In this document: positions 36,369 to 46,200 of the stretch, piece after piece
How positions within the stretch are numbered: position 1 is the first letter of the stretch
How the letters are laid out: every line of letters starts with the position of its first letter
NCBI GenBank assembly: GCA_016183985.1
Contig: JACPDN010000001.1
Coordinates: 62,001-126,000, forward strand
Length of the DNA stretch: 64,000 nucleotides
Origin: Pseudomonadota bacterium
Lineage (GTDB): Bacteria; Pseudomonadota; Alphaproteobacteria; Dongiales; Dongiaceae
Direction: 5' to 3'
Program-made: the position numbers and the translations under genes
Notes under the pieces: generated by a model
The model's input: the letters and a program-made list of their open reading frames with translations, nothing else
Told to the model about the DNA's origin: nothing
Database searches by the model: none

Positions 36369-36698
36369 TTACGGACGACCACCGCGGCCAGTGGTGCGCG
36401 CATAAGGTGCCTTGGCGGCAGTCACGGCCTTCTTCACGGCCGCCTTGCGGCTGCTCGGTACCGCTTTGGTGACATCTTCGACGATGGCGCCCGAAAGTTC
36501 CGGATGGGCACGCACCGTGCGGCGCACGGCGTTGCTCAACTGGCGCTCGGATGCATTGTCGAGCGTGACGCCGACCGGCAGATTGGCCGAGACGGCAGAA
36601 ACCGCGTCGCCACCCGCAGGCGTTTCAGCAAGTGCCGCACCTGCGCCGACCGAGATCATCAGAGCCGCACCGGCGATGAGATGAGAAATACGTGTCAT
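36369..36698 (-). CDS. Small secreted protein of unknown function
   Basis: The 109-residue product has a signal peptide (MTRISHLIAGAALMISVGAG, cleavage near ALAET). The mature 80 residues are helical and end in a basic tail with RTTGRGGRP. GGAAGGAAG before ATG 36698 fixes the start. It lies inside the cobalamin region, but no motif suggests a role there. Function unknown. Confidence 0.7.
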   Translation of the reverse strand: MTRISHLIAGAALMISVGAGAALAETPAGGDAVSAVSANLPVGVTLDNASERQLSNAVRRTVRAHPELSGAIVEDVTKAVPSSRKAAVKKAVTAAKAPYARTTGRGGRP

Positions 36699-37081
36699 AT
36701 GACTTCCTTCCAATTGTTCCTTGCGGCGAATGTCACGGGCCGCTTCCGCCACCTGGAGAGCAATGCGCATCATTTCCATGGCCGCGCATTGCATGGCACC
36801 CGGCGGAATTTGCAGCCCTCGCTTTCACGGAATTTGCACCGCGCATCGGCAGCGCGGATCACGCGGCGTCACTGTGATGAGCAAGTCTTTGAAGAAGCGC
36901 GATTGTGATGGCGCAAGGCAAGCACCTTTGGCGATAGCCTTCCGCCGCGAAGGGAATGCGCCGCCGGGCATCATCTCCGGACCGCATAAGTACTATCGAC
37001 TGCGCTGATGTATGGATGCGCCAGTTATGCCGATTTCATCGGCGTTTTATGACGGTTATGTGACGTGTGGGGCGCGCCGTT
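36699..37081. other. 383-bp intergenic region without recognisable gene
   Basis: It lies upstream of the small secreted-protein gene and downstream of the MFS stop (both minus strand). Short reading frames here have no ribosome site or protein-like composition. A weak hairpin GCCGAT-TTC-ATCGGC followed by GTTTT is near 37028-37046; it could be a terminator for a small + strand transcript, but none is otherwise supported. A promoter for the secreted-protein gene must be here. Confidence 0.5.
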
Positions 37082-38326
37082 TCAAGCCCCATCGATGTGC
37101 TGTAGACGCCGCACATCGGAGAAGAACGCAATGACCGGCGACAAGGCATAACCGGCAACGGCAATCCACATCACCGCATGCACGCCGATCTGTTCCGCGA
37201 GCACGCCACCGAGCAAGGCCGCGAATGGCAGCGGCCCGTCATTGACCAGCCGCGTCGTGGCACCGGTTCGCGCCAGAAGTTCCGCCGGCACGCGGTGCTG
37301 GCGCAGGCTGCGCTCCACCACCATGAAGAAGCCGGTGCTGCTATCGGCAAGGCCCTGCTGCAGGATGAGGAGAGCGATTGCCGCCCAGGGCGCCCATCCC
37401 ATGGCATGTCCGGCCAAGGGAATGCAGATATAGCCCAGCGTTTTCACGGCGAAAGCCAGGATCAATCCCGGCCCCGCCGGCAGAAACGCCAGCAGCTTCG
37501 GCACGGCCGCAGCGCCGATCAGCGTCGCCACGCCGCCCACCGCGATGACGAGCCCCAATTGAAACGGCGTCAGGCCAAGATCCGTCACGGCATAAAGTAC
37601 ATAGAACGGGCCCAGCAATCCGCCGAAGAAGGTGCGGATGAAGCGCGCATAGAGCAATGGACGCAGCACCGAATCGCGCCACATGACGCCAAGACCATCC
37701 TTGATCTCGCGCGTGAGGCCCGGCCGCTGCCGGTGCGCCGGCTGCACCGGCTCCTGGGCGCGGATCTTCCTTAGAAAAAGAGCGGAAAAGAGATAGCTCA
37801 CCGCGTCGATGAGGATCGTGAGCGGACCGCCGATGGCCTGCACCAGCAGACCGCCCAAGGGCGGTCCCACGATCTCGGTCGCGGCATCCGTCGTTTCCTT
37901 GATCGCATTCGCCTCGAGGATTTGCGGGCGGCCGACGAGGCCCGGCAGATAGGCCTGGTCGGCAATGTCGAAAGCAAGCGTCGCCGCCGAAACGAAGAAG
38001 GCGACACCCCAAAGCTGATAGATGCTGAGCGCGCCGCAGAATGCCGCAATGGGTACCGATAGGAGCAGGAGGAACCGCAGCAAATCGGCAACGATCATGC
38101 CGGGACGGCGCCGGATGCGATCGAGGAAGGCGCCGGCATGGAGCGCCATCAGCAGGGTAGGAAGGCTTGCGGCAATGCTGAGGCCGCTCATCGCCATGGG
38201 CCCCGCCCCCAGCACCAGGACCGCCGTCAGCGGCAAAGCCTCTCGCGCGACCTTGGCGCCCATTTGCGAAATGCCGAGTGCCGATATCAGCGCCCGGAAA
38301 TCGGCGTGGCCCCAGAGGGAGCTCAT
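37082..38326 (-). CDS. MFS transporter in the cobE-cobM unit
   Basis: The 414-residue protein has about 12 TM helices and the MFS motif FLDRIRRRPGMIVADLLR after TM2, like the MFS_3/enterobactin-exporter-like group. It starts 4 bases after the cobM stop, so it is almost certainly cotranscribed with cobE-cobM. Its place in a cobalamin unit suggests transport of a related compound, but the substrate cannot be read from the sequence. The start MSSLWGHADF (38326) is used; the frame is open further up over cobM. Confidence 0.85.
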   Translation of the reverse strand: MSSLWGHADFRALISALGISQMGAKVAREALPLTAVLVLGAGPMAMSGLSIAASLPTLLMALHAGAFLDRIRRRPGMIVADLLRFLLLLSVPIAAFCGALSIYQLWGVAFFVSAATLAFDIADQAYLPGLVGRPQILEANAIKETTDAATEIVGPPLGGLLVQAIGGPLTILIDAVSYLFSALFLRKIRAQEPVQPAHRQRPGLTREIKDGLGVMWRDSVLRPLLYARFIRTFFGGLLGPFYVLYAVTDLGLTPFQLGLVIAVGGVATLIGAAAVPKLLAFLPAGPGLILAFAVKTLGYICIPLAGHAMGWAPWAAIALLILQQGLADSSTGFFMVVERSLRQHRVPAELLARTGATTRLVNDGPLPFAALLGGVLAEQIGVHAVMWIAVAGYALSPVIAFFSDVRRLQHIDGA

Positions 38327-38330
38327 CGCC

Positions 38331-39089
38331 TCACTCGGGCCGATAAAGATGCTGATGCGCGACGTTGTAGAGCTGGCTGTCCTTGAACTGCGCCGCGCCA
38401 AAGACGCGGCCGACAAAAATAAGCGCCGTGCGCGCAATGTCGGTACCGGCGAGCTTGCCCTCGATATCGTCGAGCCGGCCGCGCATGACCGATTCATCCG
38501 GCCAGGAGGCACGGTAGACGACAACGACCGGGCAATCGGCACCGTAATGCGGTGTCAATTCGCGCACGACCTTGGCGATGCTCTTGACCGACAGATGCAG
38601 CGCCAACGTAGCGCCAGCCTTCCCGAGCGTTGCCAGGTCCTCGCCTGGCGGCATGGGCGATGAAGCTCCCTGCACGCGCGTAAGGATGATCGACTGGCTG
38701 ACGCCGGGCAGCGTCAGCTCCGATTTCAACAGAGCAGCAGCGGCGGCAAAAGCCGGCACGCCCGGAATGATGTCGTAAGAGATGCCAAGCGCATCGAGGC
38801 GGCGCATCTGTTCGCCAATGGCGCCATAAATAGACGGGTCGCCGGAATGCACCCTTGCGACATCCTGCCCCTTGTCATAGGCGGCCTTCATCTCGGTAAT
38901 GATTTCATCGAGATTGAGTGCGGCCGTATCGATCACGCGCGCATCCTTTCGCGCGCAATCGACGATGCCGCGTGGGACCAGCGAACCGGCATAGAGTACC
39001 ACCGGCGCCTCTTCGATGAGGCGGCGCCCCTTGACCGTGATGAGGTCCGGATCGCCGGGACCGGCGCCGATGAAATGAACGATCGACAT
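38331..39089 (-). CDS. cobM: Precorrin-4 C11-methyltransferase
   Basis: CobM/CbiF methylates C11 of the corrin precursor with SAM. The 252-residue protein has the SAM-site VHFIGAGPGDPDLITVKG, VLYAGSLVP, and HSGDPSIYGAIGEQM. The gene lies 7 bases after cobE. Confidence 0.95.
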   Translation of the reverse strand: MSIVHFIGAGPGDPDLITVKGRRLIEEAPVVLYAGSLVPRGIVDCARKDARVIDTAALNLDEIITEMKAAYDKGQDVARVHSGDPSIYGAIGEQMRRLDALGISYDIIPGVPAFAAAAALLKSELTLPGVSQSIILTRVQGASSPMPPGEDLATLGKAGATLALHLSVKSIAKVVRELTPHYGADCPVVVVYRASWPDESVMRGRLDDIEGKLAGTDIARTALIFVGRVFGAAQFKDSQLYNVAHQHLYRPE

Positions 39090-39096
39090 GGCCTCT

Positions 39097-39492
39097 TTAT
39101 GGCCCGGATCGCCCGGCCCGGGCAATGGCGCAGGTAACGCCTTTTCCGACGGTCTTGGGCAAAATCAGTTCGGCCTCCGGTCCGGCCGCAGCGAGCGCCG
39201 CCGCTTCGGCCACGCCATGACAGCCGATCTGCCGGAAGACGGCATCAGAAGGGTTCTTGAGGCGCGGCGTCTCCGCCTCGAGCGTTGCCGCGTCAAAGAA
39301 ACGCACCGGCACACCCAGCGACCCGGACAAGGCCGTGACCATTCCAGCCTCAGCCTTTCGCTCGATGCTGGCGATGGCCACGAGATCGGCAGCCGAAATA
39401 CCGGCCCTGTTCAGCCCGTCACGGACCGATTCCAGCATGTCGGCAAGGGTTGCGGCACTTTCATGGCCGATGCCCAGAACGTAAAGCGGCAT
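39097..39492 (-). CDS. cobE: Cobalamin biosynthesis protein CobE (CbiG C-terminal type)
   Basis: A 131-residue protein equal to the C-terminal domain of CbiG: YVLGIGHESAATLADMLE, SIERKAEAGMV, and RFFDAATLEAE. In CbiG the N-terminal part opens the lactone; the stand-alone C-terminal form is CobE, whose exact step is not settled. It is 3 bases after the GFA gene and 7 before cobM. Confidence 0.9.
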   Translation of the reverse strand: MPLYVLGIGHESAATLADMLESVRDGLNRAGISAADLVAIASIERKAEAGMVTALSGSLGVPVRFFDAATLEAETPRLKNPSDAVFRQIGCHGVAEAAALAAAGPEAELILPKTVGKGVTCAIARAGRSGP

Positions 39493-39495
39493 GGC

Positions 39496-39888
39496 TCAGT
39501 CGCCCGGATGGCGCGGCAGATGATCCGCCGTTTCGAACCACGCCACCTTTTCATCGGTGTGCCAATGGGCGACCGGGACCAGATCATCGGGCTTGTCGAA
39601 CACACCGATATGAAGGTGGATCTCATCCGGGAACTTCTCGGCCTCATAACTGAGCGGCGTGCCGCAGGTGGGGCAGAACCGCCGCGTGACGCCGGCCGAG
39701 GAATGGAAGGCCGTCGGCATCGCGGCGGTCCAACGGAAATGGCCGCCGACCGGGAATGCCGCAAAGCTCGCGACCGCCCCGCCGGTCTGGCGCCGGCACG
39801 AGAAACAATGGCAATGAAAGACCGAACGCGGCGCACCGGTCACGGTGAAGCGCACTTTGCCGCAGAGGCAACCGCCTTCATGCACCAT
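39496..39888 (-). CDS. GFA family zinc protein
   Basis: The 130-residue protein belongs to the GFA/CENP-V fold: EGGCLCGKVRFTVTG, HCHCFSCRRQTGG and FCPTCGTPLSY provide the Cys ligands for two zinc ions. Family members bind glutathione adducts but most functions are unproven. Start MVHEGG (39888) is chosen for the AGGAGG at 9-base spacing; ATG 39894 is too close. It stands 3 bases before cobE on the same strand and so heads the GFA-cobE-cobM-MFS unit, divergent from cbiB. Confidence 0.88.
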   Translation of the reverse strand: MVHEGGCLCGKVRFTVTGAPRSVFHCHCFSCRRQTGGAVASFAAFPVGGHFRWTAAMPTAFHSSAGVTRRFCPTCGTPLSYEAEKFPDEIHLHIGVFDKPDDLVPVAHWHTDEKVAWFETADHLPRHPGD

Positions 39889-39973
39889 CGTCATGCCCTC
39901 CTGCCGCAATTGCGGCGCTTTCCGGCGCGTGCGGGCTTGACGCCCGGGGAAGGATGCGCAGGATCGGCCTATC

Positions 39974-40942
39974 ATGACCGCACTGCCCCAACCTGTCGCC
40001 CTGCTCATCGCCATCGCAACCGACGCCGTCATCGGCGAGCCCGGCTGGCTCTATCGCCGCGTTGCTCACCCGATCGTGTTCATCGGCAAAGTCATCGCAT
40101 GGGCGGATCGAAGCTTCAACCTTGAGAGCGCCACGGCCGACGCCCGCCGACGCGCCGGCGCCATCGCTTGTGCCTGCCTCGCCCTTGGCGCTTTCCTCGT
40201 GGGCTGGGGATTGCAGGCGCTGTTGCTGACACTTCCCGGCGGGCCGCTCTGGCTGGGCTTCCTCATGTCAACCCTCATCGCACAGCAAAGCCTCTATGCC
40301 CATGTCGCCGATGTCGCCAAAGCGATGGAGCTTTCGGGCGTCGAAGGTGGGCGTATCGCCGTGTCGCGCATTGTCGGGCGCGATCCGGACGCGCTCGATG
40401 AGGCCGGCATCGCCCGCGCCGCCATCGAAAGCCTCGCCGAAAATTTCTCCGACGGCATCGTGGCGCCGATCTTCTGGGGCCTCGTCCTGGGGCTGCCCGG
40501 GATGCTCGCCTATAAGACCATCAACACGATGGACAGCATGATCGGCCACAAGACCCCGCGCCATCTCGATTTCGGCCGCACGGCGGCAAAGCTCGACGAT
40601 CTCGTCAACCTGCCGGCCTCGCGCCTCTCTGCCTTGGCGCTCATGATCGGCAGTCTGGTGATGCGCGGCGCGCATGCAACTGCCGCCTGGCGTGCGGTCA
40701 GGCGCGACGCCCGCCGCCACAAATCGCCCAATGCCGGTTGGCCGGAAGCGGCACTGGCCGGCGCCCTCGGTTTCGCCATCGCCGGGCCACGGCGCTATCA
40801 CGGCGTAATGGTGTCGGATCGCTGGATGAATGATGGCGGCCGCTGGCAATTGCGCGCGCCCGATATCCGTGCTGGCCTTGCGCTCTACTGGCGCGGCTGC
40901 GTGGTGCTGGGGCTGGTCGTGTTGGGTTGCGCCGCGCTCTAA
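39974..40942 (+). CDS. cbiB: Adenosylcobinamide-phosphate synthase
   Basis: It attaches aminopropanol (phosphate) to adenosylcobyrate; also called CobD. The 322-residue membrane protein has DAVIGEPGWLYRRVAHPIVF at the N-terminus, ARAAIESLAENFSDGIVAP and the MDSMIGHK motif, plus several TM helices. Divergent from the GFA gene with 85 bp between them. Confidence 0.95.
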   Translation: MTALPQPVALLIAIATDAVIGEPGWLYRRVAHPIVFIGKVIAWADRSFNLESATADARRRAGAIACACLALGAFLVGWGLQALLLTLPGGPLWLGFLMSTLIAQQSLYAHVADVAKAMELSGVEGGRIAVSRIVGRDPDALDEAGIARAAIESLAENFSDGIVAPIFWGLVLGLPGMLAYKTINTMDSMIGHKTPRHLDFGRTAAKLDDLVNLPASRLSALALMIGSLVMRGAHATAAWRAVRRDARRHKSPNAGWPEAALAGALGFAIAGPRRYHGVMVSDRWMNDGGRWQLRAPDIRAGLALYWRGCVVLGLVVLGCAAL

Positions 40943-40950
40943 CCATTAAG

Positions 40951-41070
40951 CTGTCATGGCCCGCTTTTGGCGGGCCATCCACGAGTTTATCGACAACACG
41001 AAGAAGGCAACTCGTGGATCCCCCGCCACAGCCGACGCATGTCGGCATTCGCCGACGGCGGGGGATGACA
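40951..41070. repeat. Triple nested intergenic palindromes
   Basis: Three hairpins stand in a row: TGGCCCGC-TTTT-GGCGGGCCA, ATCCACGAGTT with CAACTCGTGGAT, and ATCCCCCGCC with GGCGGGGGAT. They fill the gap between convergent cbiB and cobQ and can end transcription from both sides. The GTCAT/ATGAC ends link them to the repeats at 23356 and 60277. Confidence 0.75.
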
Positions 41071-41071
41071 A

Positions 41072-42529
41072 TCAGCGCGCCTTCGCAATCTCCAGCATCC
41101 GGTCGAGATCCGCATGCTGCTCGAGATGCGCCGCGAGATCATCCAGCGCCTGTTCGACGCCTTGTTCATAGGCGACGCCGCTTTCGGCGCGCGCGTGCAG
41201 CGAAGTCAGAAACGCATGGCGAAATGCATCCGCCGCAAAAAGGCCGTGTACATAGCACCCCATGACGCGACCATCCGCTGACATGGCGCCGTCCGGCCTG
41301 TTGCCGATGGAAAGGAAGGCCCGCGCCGTATCCGGCCCGTCCGTCGTCCCGACATGCATCTCGTAACCGGCAACGTCATGACCCAAAGCCCGCGCCTTGA
41401 CCTCGACCAGTGCCTTGTCGCTGGTCAGAACCGTCACCACGTCGAGCAGGCTTAAGCCATCGATTCCGCCCACCGGCCCTTCGACGCCGGCCGGATCTTC
41501 AACACGCCGGCCCAGCATCTGATAGCCGCCGCAAAGGCCGAAGACCGCACCGCCACGGCGGTGATGCGCGCGGATATCGATGTCCCAACCAGCCTCATAG
41601 AGCGCCTTGAGATCGGCGATGGTGGCCTTCGACCCCGGCAGCAGGATGAGATCGGCGTCTCCCGGCAATGCGTGACCGGGACGGACAAGCTCAACACTCA
41701 CATCCGGCTCGGCCCGCAAGGGATCGAGATCGTCGAAATTGGAAATGCGCGGCAGTTGCGGCACCACGATCTTGATCGGCGCATCCTTGCCGCGATAGCT
41801 GGACAAGGCCACCGCATCTTCCGGCGGCAGGCGCTCGGCACCTGCAAACCAGGGCACCAGGCCCAAGGATACGAGCTTCGTCCTGTCGGCAATCAGCTTC
41901 ATGCCGTCGGCGAACAGCGCCGGATCGCCGCGAAACTTGTTGATGAGGAAGCCTTTGATGCGGGCGGCTTCATTGGGCTCCAGCAATTGCACCGTGCCGT
42001 AGATGCTGGCGATGACGCCGCCCCGGTCGATATCGCCTACCAGCACCACCGGCAGATCGGCAGCCTCGGCAAAGCCCATATTGGCGATGTCGCCGGCCCG
42101 CAGATTGATCTCGGCCGGGGATCCCGCACCTTCCACCAGCATCAGGTCGGCTTGACGCTCAAGATGGCGATAGCTTTCCAGCACCGCGCCGAGGAGCTGC
42201 GGCTTCAGCCGATGATAATCGGCGGCCTTGGCATTGCCGAAAATCTTTCCCTGCACGATGACCTGGGAGCCCACATCGCTTTGTGGCTTCAGCAGCACAG
42301 GATTCATATGCACCGATAGCGGCGTGCGAGCCGCGCGCGCCTGCAGCGCCTGCGCCCGCCCGATCTCGCCGCCATCGGCCGTCACCGCTGCATTGTTCGA
42401 CATATTCTGCGGCTTGAACGGCCGGACCTTAAGCCCACGCTTCGTGAACGCACGTGCAAGGCCAGCAACGATCAGCGACTTGCCGACATCGGACCCGGTG
42501 CCTTGGAACATGATGGCGGGAGTCTTCAT
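41072..42529 (-). CDS. cobQ: Adenosylcobyric acid synthase (glutamine-hydrolysing)
   Basis: It amidates the b, d, e and g side chains. The 485-residue protein has the P-loop [34 protein letters not shown] and the glutaminase Cys333 ([10 protein letters not shown]), with the closing GCYVHGLF motif. It is the last gene of the riboswitch-led unit, 41 bp after cobO. Confidence 0.96.
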   Translation of the reverse strand: MKTPAIMFQGTGSDVGKSLIVAGLARAFTKRGLKVRPFKPQNMSNNAAVTADGGEIGRAQALQARAARTPLSVHMNPVLLKPQSDVGSQVIVQGKIFGNAKAADYHRLKPQLLGAVLESYRHLERQADLMLVEGAGSPAEINLRAGDIANMGFAEAADLPVVLVGDIDRGGVIASIYGTVQLLEPNEAARIKGFLINKFRGDPALFADGMKLIADRTKLVSLGLVPWFAGAERLPPEDAVALSSYRGKDAPIKIVVPQLPRISNFDDLDPLRAEPDVSVELVRPGHALPGDADLILLPGSKATIADLKALYEAGWDIDIRAHHRRGGAVFGLCGGYQMLGRRVEDPAGVEGPVGGIDGLSLLDVVTVLTSDKALVEVKARALGHDVAGYEMHVGTTDGPDTARAFLSIGNRPDGAMSADGRVMGCYVHGLFAADAFRHAFLTSLHARAESGVAYEQGVEQALDDLAAHLEQHADLDRMLEIAKAR

Positions 42530-42570
42530 GGGGCGAATTTGGTGAAATCCGACCAAGCGGCTCTCCACGC

Positions 42571-43206
42571 TCAGAACTCGATCCCCGCCTGGGCCTTCAC
42601 GCCGTCGCGGAAGGGGTGCTTTATCATCTCCATCTCGGTGACCAGGTCGGCGATGGCGATGAGTTCTTCCTTCGCATTGCGGCCAGTGAGGCAGACATGG
42701 AGGTCGGGGCGTTTCGCCTTCAGGAAATCGACGATCTCCTCGACCGGCAGGTAGTCGTAGCGCAACGCGATGTTGATCTCATCCAGCAGTACGAACTGGA
42801 ACGAAGGATCGTTCATCATGCGCTTCCCCTCCTCCCACGCCGCACGCGCGAAGGCGATGTCGCGGGCGCGGTCCTGGGTCTCCCAGGTGAAGCCTTCGCC
42901 CAACGCCTTGATCTCGATCTGATCGGGGAATTTCTCCAGCACCGAGCGCTCGCCGGTGTCCCATTTCCCTTTGATGAACTGCACGACGCCCACCTTGAGT
43001 CCATGACCGATGCAGCGCAGGACCATGCCGAAAGCGGCCGTCGATTTGCCCTTGCCCTTGCCGGTATGGACGATGACGAGGCCCTTTTCCTGCGTCTTAT
43101 CGGCCATCATGCGGTCGCGGGCTTCCTTGCGGCGGGCCGCCTTCTCATTGGCTCTCTGGTTGAGATCGTCGGTGTTCACTGGCCCGGTCATATTGTCTTC
43201 ACTCAT
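42571..43206 (-). CDS. cobO: Corrinoid adenosyltransferase
   Basis: It transfers the adenosyl group from ATP to cob(I)yrinate diamide. The 211-residue protein has the modified P-loop [10 protein letters not shown] near residue 48 and the conserved [15 protein letters not shown]. Start ATG 43206 overlaps the cobN stop (ATGA). Confidence 0.95.
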   Translation of the reverse strand: MSEDNMTGPVNTDDLNQRANEKAARRKEARDRMMADKTQEKGLVIVHTGKGKGKSTAAFGMVLRCIGHGLKVGVVQFIKGKWDTGERSVLEKFPDQIEIKALGEGFTWETQDRARDIAFARAAWEEGKRMMNDPSFQFVLLDEINIALRYDYLPVEEIVDFLKAKRPDLHVCLTGRNAKEELIAIADLVTEMEMIKHPFRDGVKAQAGIEF

Positions 43207-46200
43207 GCTGCTTTGCTCCCGTTGGACCAGGCATGGAGACGCATGCCGGCCGAATTCGATTTGGCCTGCCACAGGCCGCGAGTCTGTGCTTCCAGCAGGC
43301 GATCAGCGATGTCCTTGAGCGCTGCCGGATTATGCTTTTCAAGGAATTCGCGCACGGCCTCGTCATCGAGATAGGCCGTATAGACCGCGTCGAAATGATG
43401 ATCGGCCACGCAATCGGCGGTGGCCGCGAAGGCAAAGAGATAGTCGACGGTCGCCGCCATCTCGAACCCGCCTTTATAGCCATGGCGCATGATGCCGTTG
43501 ATCCATTTCGGATTGACGACGCGGGCGCGCACGATGCGGGCGATCTCCTCGTCGAGTGCCCGGACCCTCGGCGCCTCGGGGCGCGAATGGTCGTTGTGCC
43601 ACACCACTGCGCGCTTGCCGGTGAGATGCTGCACGGCCGCGGCGAGACCACCTTCGAACTGGTAGTAATTGTCGCTGTCGAGCAGGTCATGCTCGGCATT
43701 GTCCTGATTGTGCAGCACCGCTTCGACACCGGTCAGGCGCTGGGCAAAGAGCTGCTGCTGCGCCTCGCCGCTCACCCCTTGCCCATAGGCATAGCCGCCC
43801 CAGGCGAGATAGGCGCGCGCGAGATCGCCGGTCTCCGACCAGCCTTTCTCGTCGATGAGCGTCTGCAGGCCGGCACCATAGGCCCCTGGCTTCGAGCCGA
43901 ACACACGGTAGCCGGCACGGCGCGCGGCTTCCGCATCCGTCACGCCTTGTGCCACCAATGCCGCGCGTTCGCTGCGAAAGCGCGCTGCCAGCGGGTTGAG
44001 CTGATCCGGCTCGTCGAGTGCTGCCACATCGCGTGCGGCGGAATCGAAGAGATCGATCTGGGCCGGGAAGGCATCGCGGAAGAAGCCGGAAACACGCAAG
44101 GTCACATCGACGCGCGGCCGCCCCAGCACCGACAGCGGCATGATCTCGAAACCGGCGACACGGCCCGATCCGCCGGGATCCCAGGTCGGTTTCACGCCCA
44201 TCAAGGCCAGCGCCTGCGCGATATCGTCGCCGCCCGTGCGCATATTCGCCGTGCCCCAGGCCGAGAGCACGATGGCCTTGGGCCAGGCGCCATGTTCCTG
44301 GCGATGGCGGTCGAGCACCAGCAGCGCCGATTGCCAGCCGAGACTCCAGGCGGTGGGCGTCGGCACCGAGCGCGTATCGACCGAGAAGAAATTGCGCCCC
44401 GTGGGCAGCACATCGAGACGGCCGCGCGTTGGTGCCCCCGATGGCCCCGGCTTCACGAAACGCCCGTCGAGGCCGCGCAAGATGCCGGCGATCTCGGCTG
44501 ACCCACAGCCTTGCACCCGCGGCCGCAGATCGTCTTCGATAAAGGCCAGCACATCCGCCGTGCGTTTCCACGCGGGATCAGCGACAGCTTTCTTCGACAC
44601 CAGGTTGAGCGCCAGCACCTCCAGCCGCTCGACCGTGTCGCCGGTAAGACGCCACGGATCGCCACTGACTCGCTTCAAGGCATCCGGCCGGGCGCTATCC
44701 CAGGCATCGCCGAGCTTTGCATTCAACGGATCGAAATCGAGGCCGAGATCGGCAGCCAACGCGCGAATAAGCGAGGCGCCGCGACCATCGCCCTTGCCGC
44801 GCGGCAGGCGCGTCAACGCCACCAGCAATTCATCGAGCATGGCACCTTCCGGCGCCTTCCCGAAGATATGCAGCCCGTCGCGGATCTGCGCCTCTTTCAG
44901 TTCGCACAGGTGATTGTCGAGCTTGGCCAGCGCCGTGTCGGTGTCGTCATCCGAAGCCACGCCGCAATCCGCCGCCAACCCCGACGACATGGCCAGATCG
45001 AGAATCTGACGCTTGAGATCGAGGCAACGGCGCGGGTCGACCTGGCTCGCTTCGAAATATTCATCGACCAGTCGCTCGAGGTCGCGCGTGGGGCCGTAGC
45101 TCTCCGCACGCGTCAGCGGCGGCGTCATGTGATCGATGATGACGGCGCCCGCACGGCGCTTGGCTTGCGCGCCTTCCCCCGGATCATTGACGATGAAGGG
45201 ATAGAGATGCGGCGTGGGGCCGAAGATCGCTTCCGGATAGCACTCAGCCGACAGCGCCAGCGATTTCCCCGGCAGCCATTCGAGATTGCCGTGCTTGCCC
45301 ATATGCACGATCGCCAGCGCGCCGAAATGGCGCCGCAAATAGGCATAGAAGGCGAAGTAGTAGTGCGGCGGTACGAGATCCGGGTCGTGATAGGTGCTGG
45401 TGGGATCGACATCATATGCGCGCGAGGGCTGCACGCCGATGACGACATTGCCGAACGCAAGAAGTGCCACGCGGAATCCGGCGCCCGCATAATGCGGATC
45501 GTCCTGCGGCCGGCCCCAGCGCCGGGTCACCGCGGCCTGCATCGCCTGCGGCAGGTCCGCAAAGAAGGCGGCGTAGTCGGCCCCGTTCAGGACGGCGCCA
45601 TTTTCGCGGCAGGCCACGATCCGCGCCATCAGCGTATCGCCATCGGCAGGCAAATCCGCCATCGCATAGCCGGCTTGCTTCATCGCTCGCAGCACCTCAA
45701 CGGTGCCGGCCGGGGTATCGAGGCCGACGCCGTTGCCGATGCGCCCTTCGCGATTGGGGTAATTGGCAAGCACCAGGGCCACACGCCGCGCGGCCGGATT
45801 GGCGCGCCGCAGCTTCACCCAATTCGCCGCGAGATCGACGGTGAAATCGACGCGGTCGGCCAAGGGTTGCGGCGCCACGATGGTGCATTGGGTCGCTTCG
45901 TCGAAACGCGCAGCCGATTTCCATGAAATGGCGCGGGTCAGGATGCGGCCGTCGAGTTCGGGAAGCGCCACTTGCATGGCGAGATCACGCGGGCTGAGGC
46001 CGCGCAAGCTGCCCTGCCATTGCTCCTGGCTTTCAGAGGAGAGCACGACCTGCAGCACGGGATGATCGCCGCCGTCGAAAGGTGTCGCAAATTCCAACGA
46101 GCCCGGCTGCGAGATGGCAAAGCCGGTGCAGTTCAAGGTTACATCCGGCGTCGTCTCGTCATAGAGGCTGCGGATGAGATCGGCCGCCACCGCCTCTTTG

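Noticed and set aside
36721-37008. 95-codon plus-strand frame in the gap after the small secreted-protein gene
   Set aside because: No ribosome site, an odd composition rich in Arg, Met, Cys and His, and it covers the likely promoter region of the minus-strand gene.
37028-37046. Hairpin GCCGAT-TTC-ATCGGC with GTTTT as a terminator
   Set aside because: No plus-strand gene ends upstream of it; the 3-base loop and short stem are weak evidence.
44511-45926. A 471-codon open frame on the plus strand opposite cobN
   Set aside because: It is an antisense shadow rich in Arg, His and Gln; cobN on the other strand is intact.
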